Shown here piece by piece: positions 1-6,184 of a stretch of 12,845 bases of DNA. Both the position numbers and the translations under genes were made by a program. The notes below the pieces were generated by a model, which made no database searches, was not told the origin of the DNA, and saw nothing but the letters and a program-made list of their open reading frames with translations. This DNA comes from Methanobacteriota archaeon (lineage in GTDB: Archaea; Thermoplasmatota; Thermoplasmata; RBG-16-68-12): assembly GCA_005879045.1 (NCBI GenBank), contig VBLV01000121.1:599-13443 (forward strand), written 5' to 3'. Numbering within the stretch: the first letter of the stretch is position 1; each line of letters opens with the position of its first letter.

Positions 1-467
1 ACGAGGCGAACTGGCGGGCCCATTTGGAGTCGACAGGTCCGGAAATCTGGGAGCAGACCGCCGGGACGATCACGCACTTCGTGGCCTGCCTCGGGACGAC
101 GGGGACCTTCGTCGGCGTGGGACGCTATCTGAGAAAAATGAATCGGACGGTGCGTCTGGTCGGGGTGCAACCGGACAGTCCGCTCCACGGCCTCGAAGGC
201 GTGAAGCATCTCGAGACGTCCGTCGTCCCGGGAATCTGGGATCCGAGCCTGGCGGACGAGATGATGTTCGTCGCGACGGAGGACGCTCAGGCCGCGAGTC
301 GACGGCTTGCACGGGCAGAAGGGATCCTCGTCGGCACGTCGAGCGGCGCGGCGTTCGACGCGGCGTTGCGCCTCGCGGAGCGAATCCGCGAAGGCGTGAT
401 CGTGACCGTCTTTCCGGATGCGGGAACGAACTACCTCGGGGAGCGGTATTGGGAGGAGGCACCGTGA
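1..467 (+). CDS. cysM: Cysteine synthase, CysM type (PLP-dependent), 5'-truncated by window edge
   Basis: This is the C-terminal part (about 155 residues) of a fold-type II PLP enzyme that makes cysteine from an activated serine and a sulfur donor. The frame is already open at base 3 and reads EANWRAHLESTGPEIWEQT, a stretch that is internal in cysteine synthases, so the true start lies left of the window and the TTG at 24 is not the start. Family landmarks visible are the glycine-rich GTTGTFVGVGRYLR, GVQPDSPLHGLEGVKH, the SSGAA serine loop expected near the PLP pyridine nitrogen, and the final FPDAGTNYLGERYW. The stop (465-467) overlaps the start of the JAMM protease gene as GTGA, implying co-translation. 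Linkage to a JAMM protease and a CysO-like carrier points to a CysM that uses a protein thiocarboxylate rather than free sulfide. The family is clear; the sulfur donor is inferred from the neighbours. Confidence 0.9.
   Translation, partial: EANWRAHLESTGPEIWEQTAGTITHFVACLGTTGTFVGVGRYLRKMNRTVRLVGVQPDSPLHGLEGVKHLETSVVPGIWDPSLADEMMFVATEDAQAASRRLARAEGILVGTSSGAAFDAALRLAERIREGVIVTVFPDAGTNYLGERYWEEAP
452..459 (+). promoter_or_regulatory. Shine-Dalgarno site for the JAMM protease gene
   Basis: GGAGGAGG lies inside the last codons of the cysteine synthase gene, 4 nt before the GTG at 464. It decides the start: the upstream in-frame TTG at 449 has no such site and would overlap more. With the GTGA stop/start overlap it suggests translational coupling. 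Confidence 0.65.
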
Positions 468-883
468 CGATCGAGATCCCGAAGGCGGTCCTTCAAGCGA
501 TTCAGGATCATGCGCGCGAGGCGTACCCGGAGGAATGCTGCGGTTTTCTCATCGGCCATTCGAGTGCTCCGCGGCGCGTCGTGGAATCGCGCCGGGCCCG
601 GAACGTCGCGACGGAGAACCGGTCGCGGCGATACATGGTCGATCCGCTTGAGCTGCTCCGGGTCGACGACGATGTGCGAAAGAAAAACCTCGATCTCATC
701 GGGATCTACCACAGCCATCCGGACCATCCCGCCGCTCCCTCCGAGTACGATCGATCCCGTGCGGCGAGTTGGTTGTCGTACGTGATCGCCAGTGTCGTGG
801 ACCGACATCCGAAGGACGTGACCGCATGGCAGTTCGACGAGGCCACCGGATCGTTCCGACCCGAAGAGATTGTCTATCGTTGA
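464..883 (+). CDS. JAMM/MPN metalloprotease, Mec-like (CysO-cysteine peptidase / desampylase family)
   Basis: This is a 139-residue single-domain zinc protease of the JAB1/MPN/Mov34 family. The full JAMM signature is present: Glu24 in PEECCGFLIG, then His83-x-His85, seven residues, Ser93 and Asp96 in YHSHPDHPAAPSEYD. Members of this size act on bonds that follow the Gly-Gly of ubiquitin-like proteins. Mycobacterial Mec frees cysteine from CysO-Cys, and haloarchaeal HvJAMM1 removes SAMPs. GTG at 464 is chosen as start because a strong Shine-Dalgarno site sits just before it and it overlaps the cysteine synthase stop. Downstream, after 103 bp with its own promoter-like box, lies the gene for a ubiquitin-like/E1/rhodanese fusion that carries an internal Gly-Gly. 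The context favours a Mec-like role in cysteine synthesis, with a possible second role in cutting the fused carrier. Which substrate dominates cannot be told from sequence. Confidence 0.9.
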   Translation: MTIEIPKAVLQAIQDHAREAYPEECCGFLIGHSSAPRRVVESRRARNVATENRSRRYMVDPLELLRVDDDVRKKNLDLIGIYHSHPDHPAAPSEYDRSRAASWLSYVIASVVDRHPKDVTAWQFDEATGSFRPEEIVYR

Positions 884-951
884 ACCCCGCCCCGCATCTC
901 CGCCCGATGCTCTCTCTCGGGATTCGGATGCGCAGCACCCGCGGGACGAAC

Positions 952-962
952 CTTAAGTATAA
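952..962 (+). promoter_or_regulatory. TATA-like box upstream of the Ubl-E1-rhodanese gene
   Basis: CTTAAGTATAA is the only AT-rich run in the 103-bp gap and ends 24 nt before the ATG at 987. The spacing fits an archaeal TATA box driving a leaderless or nearly leaderless mRNA. No Shine-Dalgarno site is seen before the ATG. Confidence 0.55.
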
Positions 963-986
963 CACCGTCATGGAACAAGTACGATC

Positions 987-2441
987 ATGCCTGCGGTCCG
1001 AATCGTCATTCCCACGGCCCTTCGTCAATACGCGGCGAACCACGATGCGGTGGAGGTCGAGGCCGAAAGCGTTGAACAGGCGCTCGGCGACCTCGTGGAC
1101 CGCTTCGACCAGCTTCGACGTCATCTGTACGCGGACAACGGCCGACTGCGAAATTTCGTGAACGTCTACGTCAACGAGGAGGACATCCGCTACCTCGAGA
1201 AGGATGCGACCCCCCTCAAGGAAGGCGACACGATCTCGATCGTCCCGAGCATCGCGGGCGGTTCGTTTTCGCTCATGGATCGGCTCGGAGCGAAGCGGAA
1301 GGACGTCCTCATGCCGGCGGAAATCAAACGCTATTCCCGGCACCTGATCCTGCCCGAAGTCGGCATGGCGGGGCAGTTGAAGCTCAAACAGTCGTCCGCC
1401 CTGATCATCGGCGCCGGTGGGCTCGGCGTGCCGCTCACGCAATACCTCGGCGCCGCCGGCGTGGGCCGTCTCGGGATCGTCGACTTCGACGTCATCGACG
1501 AGACGAACCTGCAGCGCCAGGTGCTGTACGGGACGAAGGACGTCGGCCGCAAGAAGATCGAGGTTGCGAAAGAACGGGTCGCCCAGATCAACCCGAACGT
1601 CGACGTGCAGACTTACGAGACGCACCTGACCTCGGACAATGCGCTTGAGATCCTGAAAGACTACGACGTCGTCATCGATGGGACGGACAACTTCCCGACC
1701 CGGTACCTCGTGAACGACGCGACAGTCCTCCTGAACAAGCCGAACGTCTACGGATCGATCTTCCGTTTCGAAGGCCAGGCGAGCGTCTTCCACGCGGCCA
1801 AGGGCCCTTGCTATCGCTGTCTGTATGCGGAACCGCCGCCGCCCGGCCTCGTTCCGTCGTGCGCGGAGGGCGGCGTGCTTGGCGTGCTCCCGGGCATTAT
1901 CGGATCGATCCAGGCGATCGAGGCGATCAAACTTCTCCTCGGGAGGGGCGACACGCTCATCGGTCGTCTCCTCGTCTTCGACGCACTGCGGATGAAGTTC
2001 CGGGAGCTCAAGCTGCGTAAGAATCCCGAGTGCCCAATCTGCGGATTGAATCCGACCATCAAGGAACTCATCGATTACGAGGAGTTTTGCGGCTTGCGAG
2101 GCCCGTCAGAGCAGGTCGGGGAGGAGTTCCAGATCACGGTCGCGGAGCTGAAGCAGAAGATCGACGGGGGCAAAGCGGTCGTCCTCCTCGACGTTCGAGA
2201 GCCGATGGAATGGGAGATTGCTCGCCTGGACAAGGCGGTCTTAATGCCGGTGGCCCAGGTTCCTTCCCGAGTGAACGAGCTTAGCACGGCCGACGAAATC
2301 GTCGTCTATTGCAAGACCGGCGTCCGCTCGGGCCGGATCACGAACTTCCTCCGGGAGATTGGGTTCCGTAAAGCCAAGAACCTCGTCGGCGGGATCGACG
2401 AATGGGCGGAGAAGATCGAGCCCGAGATGGCCCGATATTAG
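987..2441 (+). CDS. Fusion: ThiS/MoaD/CysO-like carrier + MoeB/ThiF-type E1 + rhodanese
   Basis: The 484-residue protein has three domains. Residues 1-92 form a ThiS/MoaD-type beta-grasp domain ending in IVPSIAGG, with Gly91-Gly92. Residues about 110-355 form a MoeB/ThiF-type adenylating enzyme: nucleotide loop GAGGLG (142-147), DETNLQRQ (171-178), DGTDN (231-235), zinc cysteine pairs CYRC (275, 278) and CPIC (349, 352), and Cys292 in SCAEGGVLG at the usual catalytic-cysteine site. Residues about 382-480 form a rhodanese with active-site loop CKTGVRS (Cys442). E1-rhodanese proteins of this kind (MoeZ, MOCS3/Uba4) adenylate the carrier C-terminus and deliver sulfur to give a thiocarboxylate. 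Here the carrier sits on the same chain with Ser93-Phe94 after Gly-Gly, so it must be freed before it can be activated, or another free carrier must be used. The products could serve cysteine, molybdopterin or tRNA thiolation; the CysM and JAMM neighbours favour cysteine. Confidence 0.93.
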   Translation: MPAVRIVIPTALRQYAANHDAVEVEAESVEQALGDLVDRFDQLRRHLYADNGRLRNFVNVYVNEEDIRYLEKDATPLKEGDTISIVPSIAGGSFSLMDRLGAKRKDVLMPAEIKRYSRHLILPEVGMAGQLKLKQSSALIIGAGGLGVPLTQYLGAAGVGRLGIVDFDVIDETNLQRQVLYGTKDVGRKKIEVAKERVAQINPNVDVQTYETHLTSDNALEILKDYDVVIDGTDNFPTRYLVNDATVLLNKPNVYGSIFRFEGQASVFHAAKGPCYRCLYAEPPPPGLVPSCAEGGVLGVLPGIIGSIQAIEAIKLLLGRGDTLIGRLLVFDALRMKFRELKLRKNPECPICGLNPTIKELIDYEEFCGLRGPSEQVGEEFQITVAELKQKIDGGKAVVLLDVREPMEWEIARLDKAVLMPVAQVPSRVNELSTADEIVVYCKTGVRSGRITNFLREIGFRKAKNLVGGIDEWAEKIEPEMARY

Positions 2442-2449
2442 GCCGTCGC

Positions 2450-2460
2450 AAATCATAAGC
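2450..2460 (+). promoter_or_regulatory. TATA-like box for the small helical-protein gene
   Basis: AAATCATAAGC follows the fusion-gene stop and ends 25 nt before the ATG at 2486, matching the spacing seen at other genes here. It supports 2486 as the start of a leaderless transcript. Confidence 0.4.
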
Positions 2461-2485
2461 CTTGCAGGAACTTTGCCGGATCTCC

Positions 2486-2803
2486 ATGCCGCTCGATCCG
2501 GGAACGGTGCATCGCTTCGCCATGCTCGAACGGGCGGTCAAATCGTTCGCGAGGACCGGCCGTTTCGATGAATCGCTCAAGCTCGTCGAGGAGATGCTCG
2601 AGATCGCCCCGGAGGATGCGGGCCTTTCAAAGTTGAAGGCGCGCGTTGCGGCCGAATTGGTCCATCAAGCCATCCAGGCGCAGAAGATCGCCGCCGCGAC
2701 CCAGATCCTCGGCCTCGTCGAGACGAAGATTCCCCCGGCGCACCTCGGCCCGACCGAAAACGAACTCCTTGGGAAAGCCAAAGAACACCTGTACTCGATG
2801 TGA
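2486..2803 (+). CDS. Small helical protein, TPR-like, function unknown
   Basis: This is a 105-residue soluble protein. Its first half reads like one tetratricopeptide helix pair (about residues 10-45: MLERAVKSFARTGRFDESLKLVEEMLEIAPED), followed by more predicted helix containing KLKARVAAELVHQAIQ and a short C-terminal part. No catalytic motif, signal peptide or membrane segment is seen. The ATG at 2486 is preferred because a TATA-like box lies 25 nt upstream; an in-frame TTG at 2462 falls within the presumed promoter and an internal ATG at 2522 would remove the first helix. It lies between the sulfur-carrier fusion and a DUF1684 gene, each apparently with its own promoter, so the context does not assign a job. 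A scaffold or adaptor role is only a guess from the TPR-like look. Confidence 0.7.
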   Translation: MPLDPGTVHRFAMLERAVKSFARTGRFDESLKLVEEMLEIAPEDAGLSKLKARVAAELVHQAIQAQKIAAATQILGLVETKIPPAHLGPTENELLGKAKEHLYSM

Positions 2804-2813
2804 TTCGCACAGA

Positions 2814-2819
2814 TTTATG
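2814..2819 (+). promoter_or_regulatory. TATA-like box for the DUF1684 gene
   Basis: TTTATG within AGATTTATGG sits just after the previous stop and ends 25 nt before the ATG at 2845. It supports that ATG over the in-frame ATT/ATG-region codons from 2800, which overlap the upstream gene. Confidence 0.45.
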
Positions 2820-2844
2820 GCGGACGGTGAGGCTCGGAACCGCC

Positions 2845-3498
2845 ATGTCGCCTAAAGGTTCCGCCGAGGACTATGTGAAGGAAATCGAGGCGATGCGTCG
2901 AGAGCAAGATTTCTTCTTCAGGGAGGACGCCGAGTCCCCGATTCCCCACGAGCTCCGCCACAAGTTTGAGGGGCTCGCGTATTTTCCTCCGGATCCGAAA
3001 TACCGGGTCCCCGCCAAGCTGATCAAAGACCCGAATCCCCAACGGGTCATCCTCGCCACTTCCAAGGGAGTTCCGCGGGAGATGACTCGGTATGGCGTCC
3101 TCGAGTTCGAGATCGACGGCACAAAGCAACGACTCGCCGCGTTCAAGTCGGTCCCTCAACCAGGCCATCACCACGCGGACGAGAGCCTCTTCGTCCCGTT
3201 CCGTGACGCGACGTCCGGCAAGGAGACGTACGGGGCGAGTCGATACCTCGACATCGAAGAACAGCCGACGGATGAGTACGTGATCGACTTCAACCTGGCG
3301 TACAACCCATACTGCGCGTACAGCGACGACTACGTGTGCCCATTCCCGCCGCGGGAGAACTGGCTTTCGGTGCCGATTCGCGCCGGCGAGAAGAATTTCC
3401 CGCTAGCTCACTCGGGTTCGTCGCGCATCACGAGTCGGTCCCAACGAGCCAGTCGAGTCGCCGTTCGCGATTCGATAGGATTTCTTCTGGGCCTTTGA
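2845..3498 (+). CDS. DUF1684 family protein
   Basis: The 217-residue protein carries the family's recognisable blocks: FPPDPKYRV near residue 50, GVLEFEIDG, a region ending ESLFVPFRDATSGKETYGASRYLD, and FNLAYNPYCAYSDDYVCPFPPRENWL followed by PIRAGEKNF. DUF1684 proteins occur in archaea and bacteria and have no firmly established activity known to me; the fold is thought to be a small beta-rich domain. No signal peptide is visible. ATG 2845 is the start supported by the upstream TATA-like box. The family usually ends soon after the IRAGEKNF block. Here about 30 further residues (SGSSRITSRSQRAS and on), serine/arginine-rich and unlike the family, run 71 bp into the convergent GTPase gene. This tail is probably a non-conserved read-through or reflects a lost stop. 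Family call firm, function unknown. Confidence 0.85.
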   Translation: MSPKGSAEDYVKEIEAMRREQDFFFREDAESPIPHELRHKFEGLAYFPPDPKYRVPAKLIKDPNPQRVILATSKGVPREMTRYGVLEFEIDGTKQRLAAFKSVPQPGHHHADESLFVPFRDATSGKETYGASRYLDIEEQPTDEYVIDFNLAYNPYCAYSDDYVCPFPPRENWLSVPIRAGEKNFPLAHSGSSRITSRSQRASRVAVRDSIGFLLGL

Positions 3499-4258
3499 AG
3501 TCCTGTTCGACGACCGCGAGCCTCTCGATGAGGGTCCGGATCGCGTCCGTCGTCGGTGCGCGGACATCGAGCCCGGCGAGACCGAGCTGACGCTTCACGA
3601 TCGGCATGCCAGTCTCCACGCCGCCCAGGTGGTAGCAGAAGTCCGTCATGATCTTGTCCGTCACCCGAATCAGGCGGTCGACGGGTTCCTGCGGGGGCGT
3701 CACCAGCGCGATCCGTCGAATCGGATGGCCGGCTGCTTGCAGGATCTGCTCCCCGAGCGCCTTGAACGACGACTCGACCCGGTCCCCCGTCTTCGCACTC
3801 GTCAGGATCCCGGGACACGAATATTTCTGCGTGAGGAAGTACAGGTACTCCTCGGCCCAGACCCGATCCGGGACGAGGTCGGACTTGTTCCCCGCGAAGA
3901 CCGTGGGGATTCGCCCCGCGAGCCTCCAGACGGCCGGGATCCAGTAGTCCTCGAGGGCCCGGCGGCTCTCGTCGTTCGTGGCGTCGTACACGAGCAGGAC
4001 CCCCTGGGCTCCTTTGATCGCCGTCTCCTGCACCCCGCTGTATCCCTTCTGCCCGAGGACGTCCCAGATCTGCATGACCATCTCGACCTCGGCCAGGGGC
4101 GATCCGATGCTCACGCTTCGCTTCGACACTTTCGTGCCGACCGTCGTGATGTAGTCGTCCGAATACTGGTCGACGACGAACCGACGGACGAGCGAGGTCT
4201 TCCCCACTCCGCCGTCGCCCAGAAGGACGACCTTCGATTTCATTGGATCTCGCGGCAT
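3428..4258 (-). CDS. Rab/Ras-like small GTPase with an extra C-terminal helical domain
   Basis: This 276-residue protein has a complete small-GTPase core in residues 7-180: G1 GDGGVGKTS (14-22), switch-I threonine in YITTVG (about 38-39), G3 WDVLGQ (Asp66, Gly69, Gln70), G4 NKSD (124-127) and G5 TSAK (153-156). The Rab/Ras-type DxxGQ glutamine suggests normal GTP hydrolysis. After the core come about 90 residues, mostly helical, including DKIMTDFCYHLGG and PIVKRQLGLAGLDV, which I cannot assign; they replace the prenylated tail of eukaryotic Rabs, and no lipidation motif is seen. Start ATG 4258 is the first of two close methionines; MKSKVVLLGD at 4243 is an equally good start. A possible box ACATTAAGTG lies near 4326-4335. 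The gene is convergent with and overlaps DUF1684 by 71 bp. Partners may include roadblock-domain proteins such as the one at 8137-10161. Confidence 0.9.
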   Translation of the reverse strand: MPRDPMKSKVVLLGDGGVGKTSLVRRFVVDQYSDDYITTVGTKVSKRSVSIGSPLAEVEMVMQIWDVLGQKGYSGVQETAIKGAQGVLLVYDATNDESRRALEDYWIPAVWRLAGRIPTVFAGNKSDLVPDRVWAEEYLYFLTQKYSCPGILTSAKTGDRVESSFKALGEQILQAAGHPIRRIALVTPPQEPVDRLIRVTDKIMTDFCYHLGGVETGMPIVKRQLGLAGLDVRAPTTDAIRTLIERLAVVEQDFKGPEEILSNRERRLDWLVGTDS

Positions 4259-4351
4259 CGAAGGACGAGTGCGCTATCCCCGAGCCCCCTTCTTGAACCG
4301 TTCCCCGTGGTTCTCATCGGGAGCACTTAATGTCCGCTCCGCGAGCATCCG

Positions 4352-4457
4352 CGCGGGGAGGGGGATTTGAACCCCCGGGCGCAGAGCGCACTGGATCCTC
4401 GCGGACGGCCTTTCGTCCTTAGCAATCCAGCGCCCTACCAGGCTAGGCGATCCCCGC
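4352..4457 (-). tRNA. tRNA-Ser (anticodon GCT) with a 23-nt intron
   Basis: Read on the minus strand, acceptor GCGGGGA (4457-4451) pairs with TCCCCGC (4359-4353), followed by unpaired G73 (4352); no CCA is encoded. The anticodon stem is CTGGA/TCCAG, the loop is TTGCTA plus A, and the anticodon GCT is at 4423-4421. A long variable arm GCGC-TCT-GCGC and T arm GGGGG-TTCAAAT-CCCCC identify a class II tRNA; with G73 this is serine. A 23-nt intron (4397-4419) interrupts the gene between positions 37 and 38. The precursor folds as a classic bulge-helix-bulge: central helix TTGC/GCGA, 3-nt bulges TAA and GGA, and inner helix GGAC/GTCC. The archaeal splicing endonuclease would cut within the two bulges. 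Confidence 0.95.
4397..4419 (-). other. tRNA-Ser intron (canonical 37/38 position)
   Basis: This is the 23-nt insertion in the anticodon loop. Cuts within bulges TA^A and GG^A leave the normal 7-nt loop TTGCTAA. The remaining intron forms a GGAC/GTCC hairpin with an 8-nt loop. Confidence 0.9.
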
Positions 4458-4708
4458 AGCCGGCGCCTATCAAGGCACAACCTATAAACGCTTTCGGCGC
4501 CACGGTCCGCTCTCCTTTGGAACACATGAACGAGGTTCCAAAATCGTCTTGGTCGCGGGCTACTGCGTATACGGAAGGCCGTCGCGACGCAGCATTATTA
4601 TGCATGATGTCCTCCCGCTCTCGGCAAGCCCCGATCCCCGAACTAGATCCAGACACTCAGTCAGCGACTTGGCCAAGAACCCTGGATCGTGACGGGCCAT
4701 TTGCGGAC
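4458..4708. other. Intergenic region between tRNA-Ser and otsA
   Basis: Apart from the tRNA promoter this 251-bp stretch has no gene I can support. One AT-rich run, CATTATTATGC near 4593-4603, is a possible TATA box for otsA, which would leave a leader of about 80 nt. A plus-strand reading frame is open across it from inside the tRNA, but its residues do not resemble the start of trehalose-phosphate synthases. Confidence 0.4.
4483..4488 (-). promoter_or_regulatory. TATA box of tRNA-Ser
   Basis: TTTATA on the minus strand (plus-strand TATAAA) ends 26 nt before the tRNA 5' end. This is the spacing expected for an archaeal box A with transcription starting at or just before the mature tRNA. Confidence 0.75.
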
Positions 4709-6184
4709 ATGACTCTCATCCTCGTCTCGAACCGTCTTCCGGTCACCGTTCGGAGAATCGGGAACCGCCTCGACGTGCAGCCGAATCCCGGCGGAGTCGC
4801 GGCGGGCCTCGCCTCCTTTCATCGAGAATTGCAGGCTCGCTGGTTCGGATGGCCCGGCTCCATCGCCCCAGGCGAATCCAAGCAAGTCACCGCCCGACTC
4901 GAGAAAGAGTTCGATTGCGTTCCCGTGATTCTTCCTTCCACCCTGGCCCGCCCGTACTACGCCGGCTTTTCGAATGGGACCCTGTGGCCGTTGTTTCACT
5001 CCTTTTCCACGTACGCGAGATACTCGGCCTCGGAATGGGAGGCGTATCGCACCGTCAACGCGAAGTTCGCGGACGCGATCGTGCAAGCCCTCCGCCCAAA
5101 GGATCAGCTGTGGATCCACGACTACCATCTCCTCCTCCTGCCTCGCTTGATCCGCGACCGGGTTCCCGAGGCCCGGGTCGGATTCTTCCTCCACATCCCG
5201 TTCCCGCCGTACGATGTGTTCCGTCTCTTGCCGTGGCACCGGGAAATCCTTCAGGGCATGCTCGGTGCCGACCTGATCGGCTTCCACACCTACGACTACG
5301 CCCGCGCATTCCTTGGAAGCCTCCTGCGGGATCTGGGCCTCGACAATCGGATTGGCACGATCGTCACGGGCCATCGGGCGGTGCAAGTGGACGTGTTCCC
5401 CCTCGGGGTCGATGTCGCGAAGTTCAATTCGACTCCGATCGGTCCCTCCGCCGGCCGTTCGATCGCACGCCTGAGGAAAGGGCTGGAACCGTCGAAGCTC
5501 CTCTTCTCGATCTCCCGTCTCGACTACACGAAGGGCATCCCAGAAGGGCTCGACGCGTTCGGACGCTTCCTCGAACGGCACCCGGAGTGGCGTCGGAAGA
5601 TCACCTACCTCCTCGCCGTGGTCCCGTCGCGCGAGCGAGTGGCCGAGTACGCTCGGCTGAAACGGGCGATCGACGAGCGCGTCGGCCGCATCAACAGCCG
5701 GTACAGCACGATCGCGTGGTCGCCGATTCGATATGTGTACCGCCAACTCGACTTCGACGAGCTGATCGCCCTCTACCGGGTGAGCGACGTGGCGATCATC
5801 ACCCCTCTGCGAGACGGGATGAACCTCATCGCGAAGGAGTACGTCGCGGCGAAGCAGGAGCCACGAGGCGTCCTGATCCTCAGCGAAATGGCCGGGGCAT
5901 CGAAGGAGCATCGTGAACCCGAACGACGTGGAGGATGTCGTGGGCGCGATCCATCGGGCGCTCACGATGCCCTTGGAGGAGCAGGCCTGGCGAATCCGGG
6001 CGATGCAGGACCGGCTCCGACGCTACGACGCTCGGACGTGGGCGATGCGGTTCCTCGAGCGCCTCGACGATGCCGTCCGGCTGTCCGAGGATCTCACTTC
6101 GAAGCGGCTGTCGGACGCACACCGGAAGGAGATCCGCCAAGCGTACCGGAAGGCGGCTCGCCGGCTGTTGCTCTTCGACTATGA
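4709..6184 (+). pseudogene. otsA: Trehalose-6-phosphate synthase (GT20), frameshifted near 5908; first part of an OtsA-OtsB fusion
   Basis: The enzyme joins UDP- or ADP-glucose to glucose-6-phosphate to give trehalose-6-phosphate. Residues 1-400 (to 5908) are a nearly complete GT20 domain: start MTLILVSNRLPV, GGVAAGL loop (28-34), HDYHLLLLP, GFFLHIPFPP, ISRLDYTKGIPEGL and the donor-binding TPLRDGMNLIAKEY. ATG 4709 fits the family's usual start. After LSEMAGASKE the frame continues to 6184 with an arginine/proline-rich tail unlike the family. The expected next residues, IVNPNDVEDVV, resume in another frame at 5910. Compared with E. coli OtsA (AGAANELTSALIVNP), about five residues are missing at the join, equal to about 14 nt. 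The true reading is probably one fused synthase-phosphatase broken by a small deletion, real or an assembly error. If real, the synthase loses its C-terminal helices and may be impaired. Confidence 0.85.

Noticed and set aside
449..463. Upstream TTG start for the JAMM gene
   Set aside because: The Shine-Dalgarno run at 452-459 would lie inside that extension; GTG 464 has correct spacing and overlaps the previous stop.
696..1793. Long minus-strand reading frame (365 codons) across the JAMM and fusion genes
   Set aside because: It is an antisense shadow caused by high GC. Its residues are Arg/Asp/Val-rich with no domain, while the plus strand encodes clear conserved enzymes.
4519..4539. GGAAC...GTTCC inverted repeat upstream of otsA
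   Set aside because: A 5-bp stem with an 11-nt loop is weak and likely to occur by chance in this composition.
4367..4708. N-terminal extension of otsA reaching into the tRNA gene
   Set aside because: The frame is open by chance. The extension overlaps the tRNA and has no similarity to family N-termini; MTLILVSNRLPV at 4709 is the expected start.
5909..5915. Programmed ribosomal frameshift at the otsA/otsB junction
   Set aside because: There is no slippery run such as repeated A, T or identical codons at 5900-5915, and about five conserved residues are absent, which fits a deletion better than recoding.
4849..5916. Second plus-strand frame of 355 codons inside otsA
   Set aside because: It is an Arg/Pro-rich shifted frame of a well-conserved gene and is not supported.
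4661..5965. Long minus-strand reading frame (434 codons) opposite otsA
   Set aside because: It is the exact antisense of the conserved GT20 domain with biased composition and no motif.
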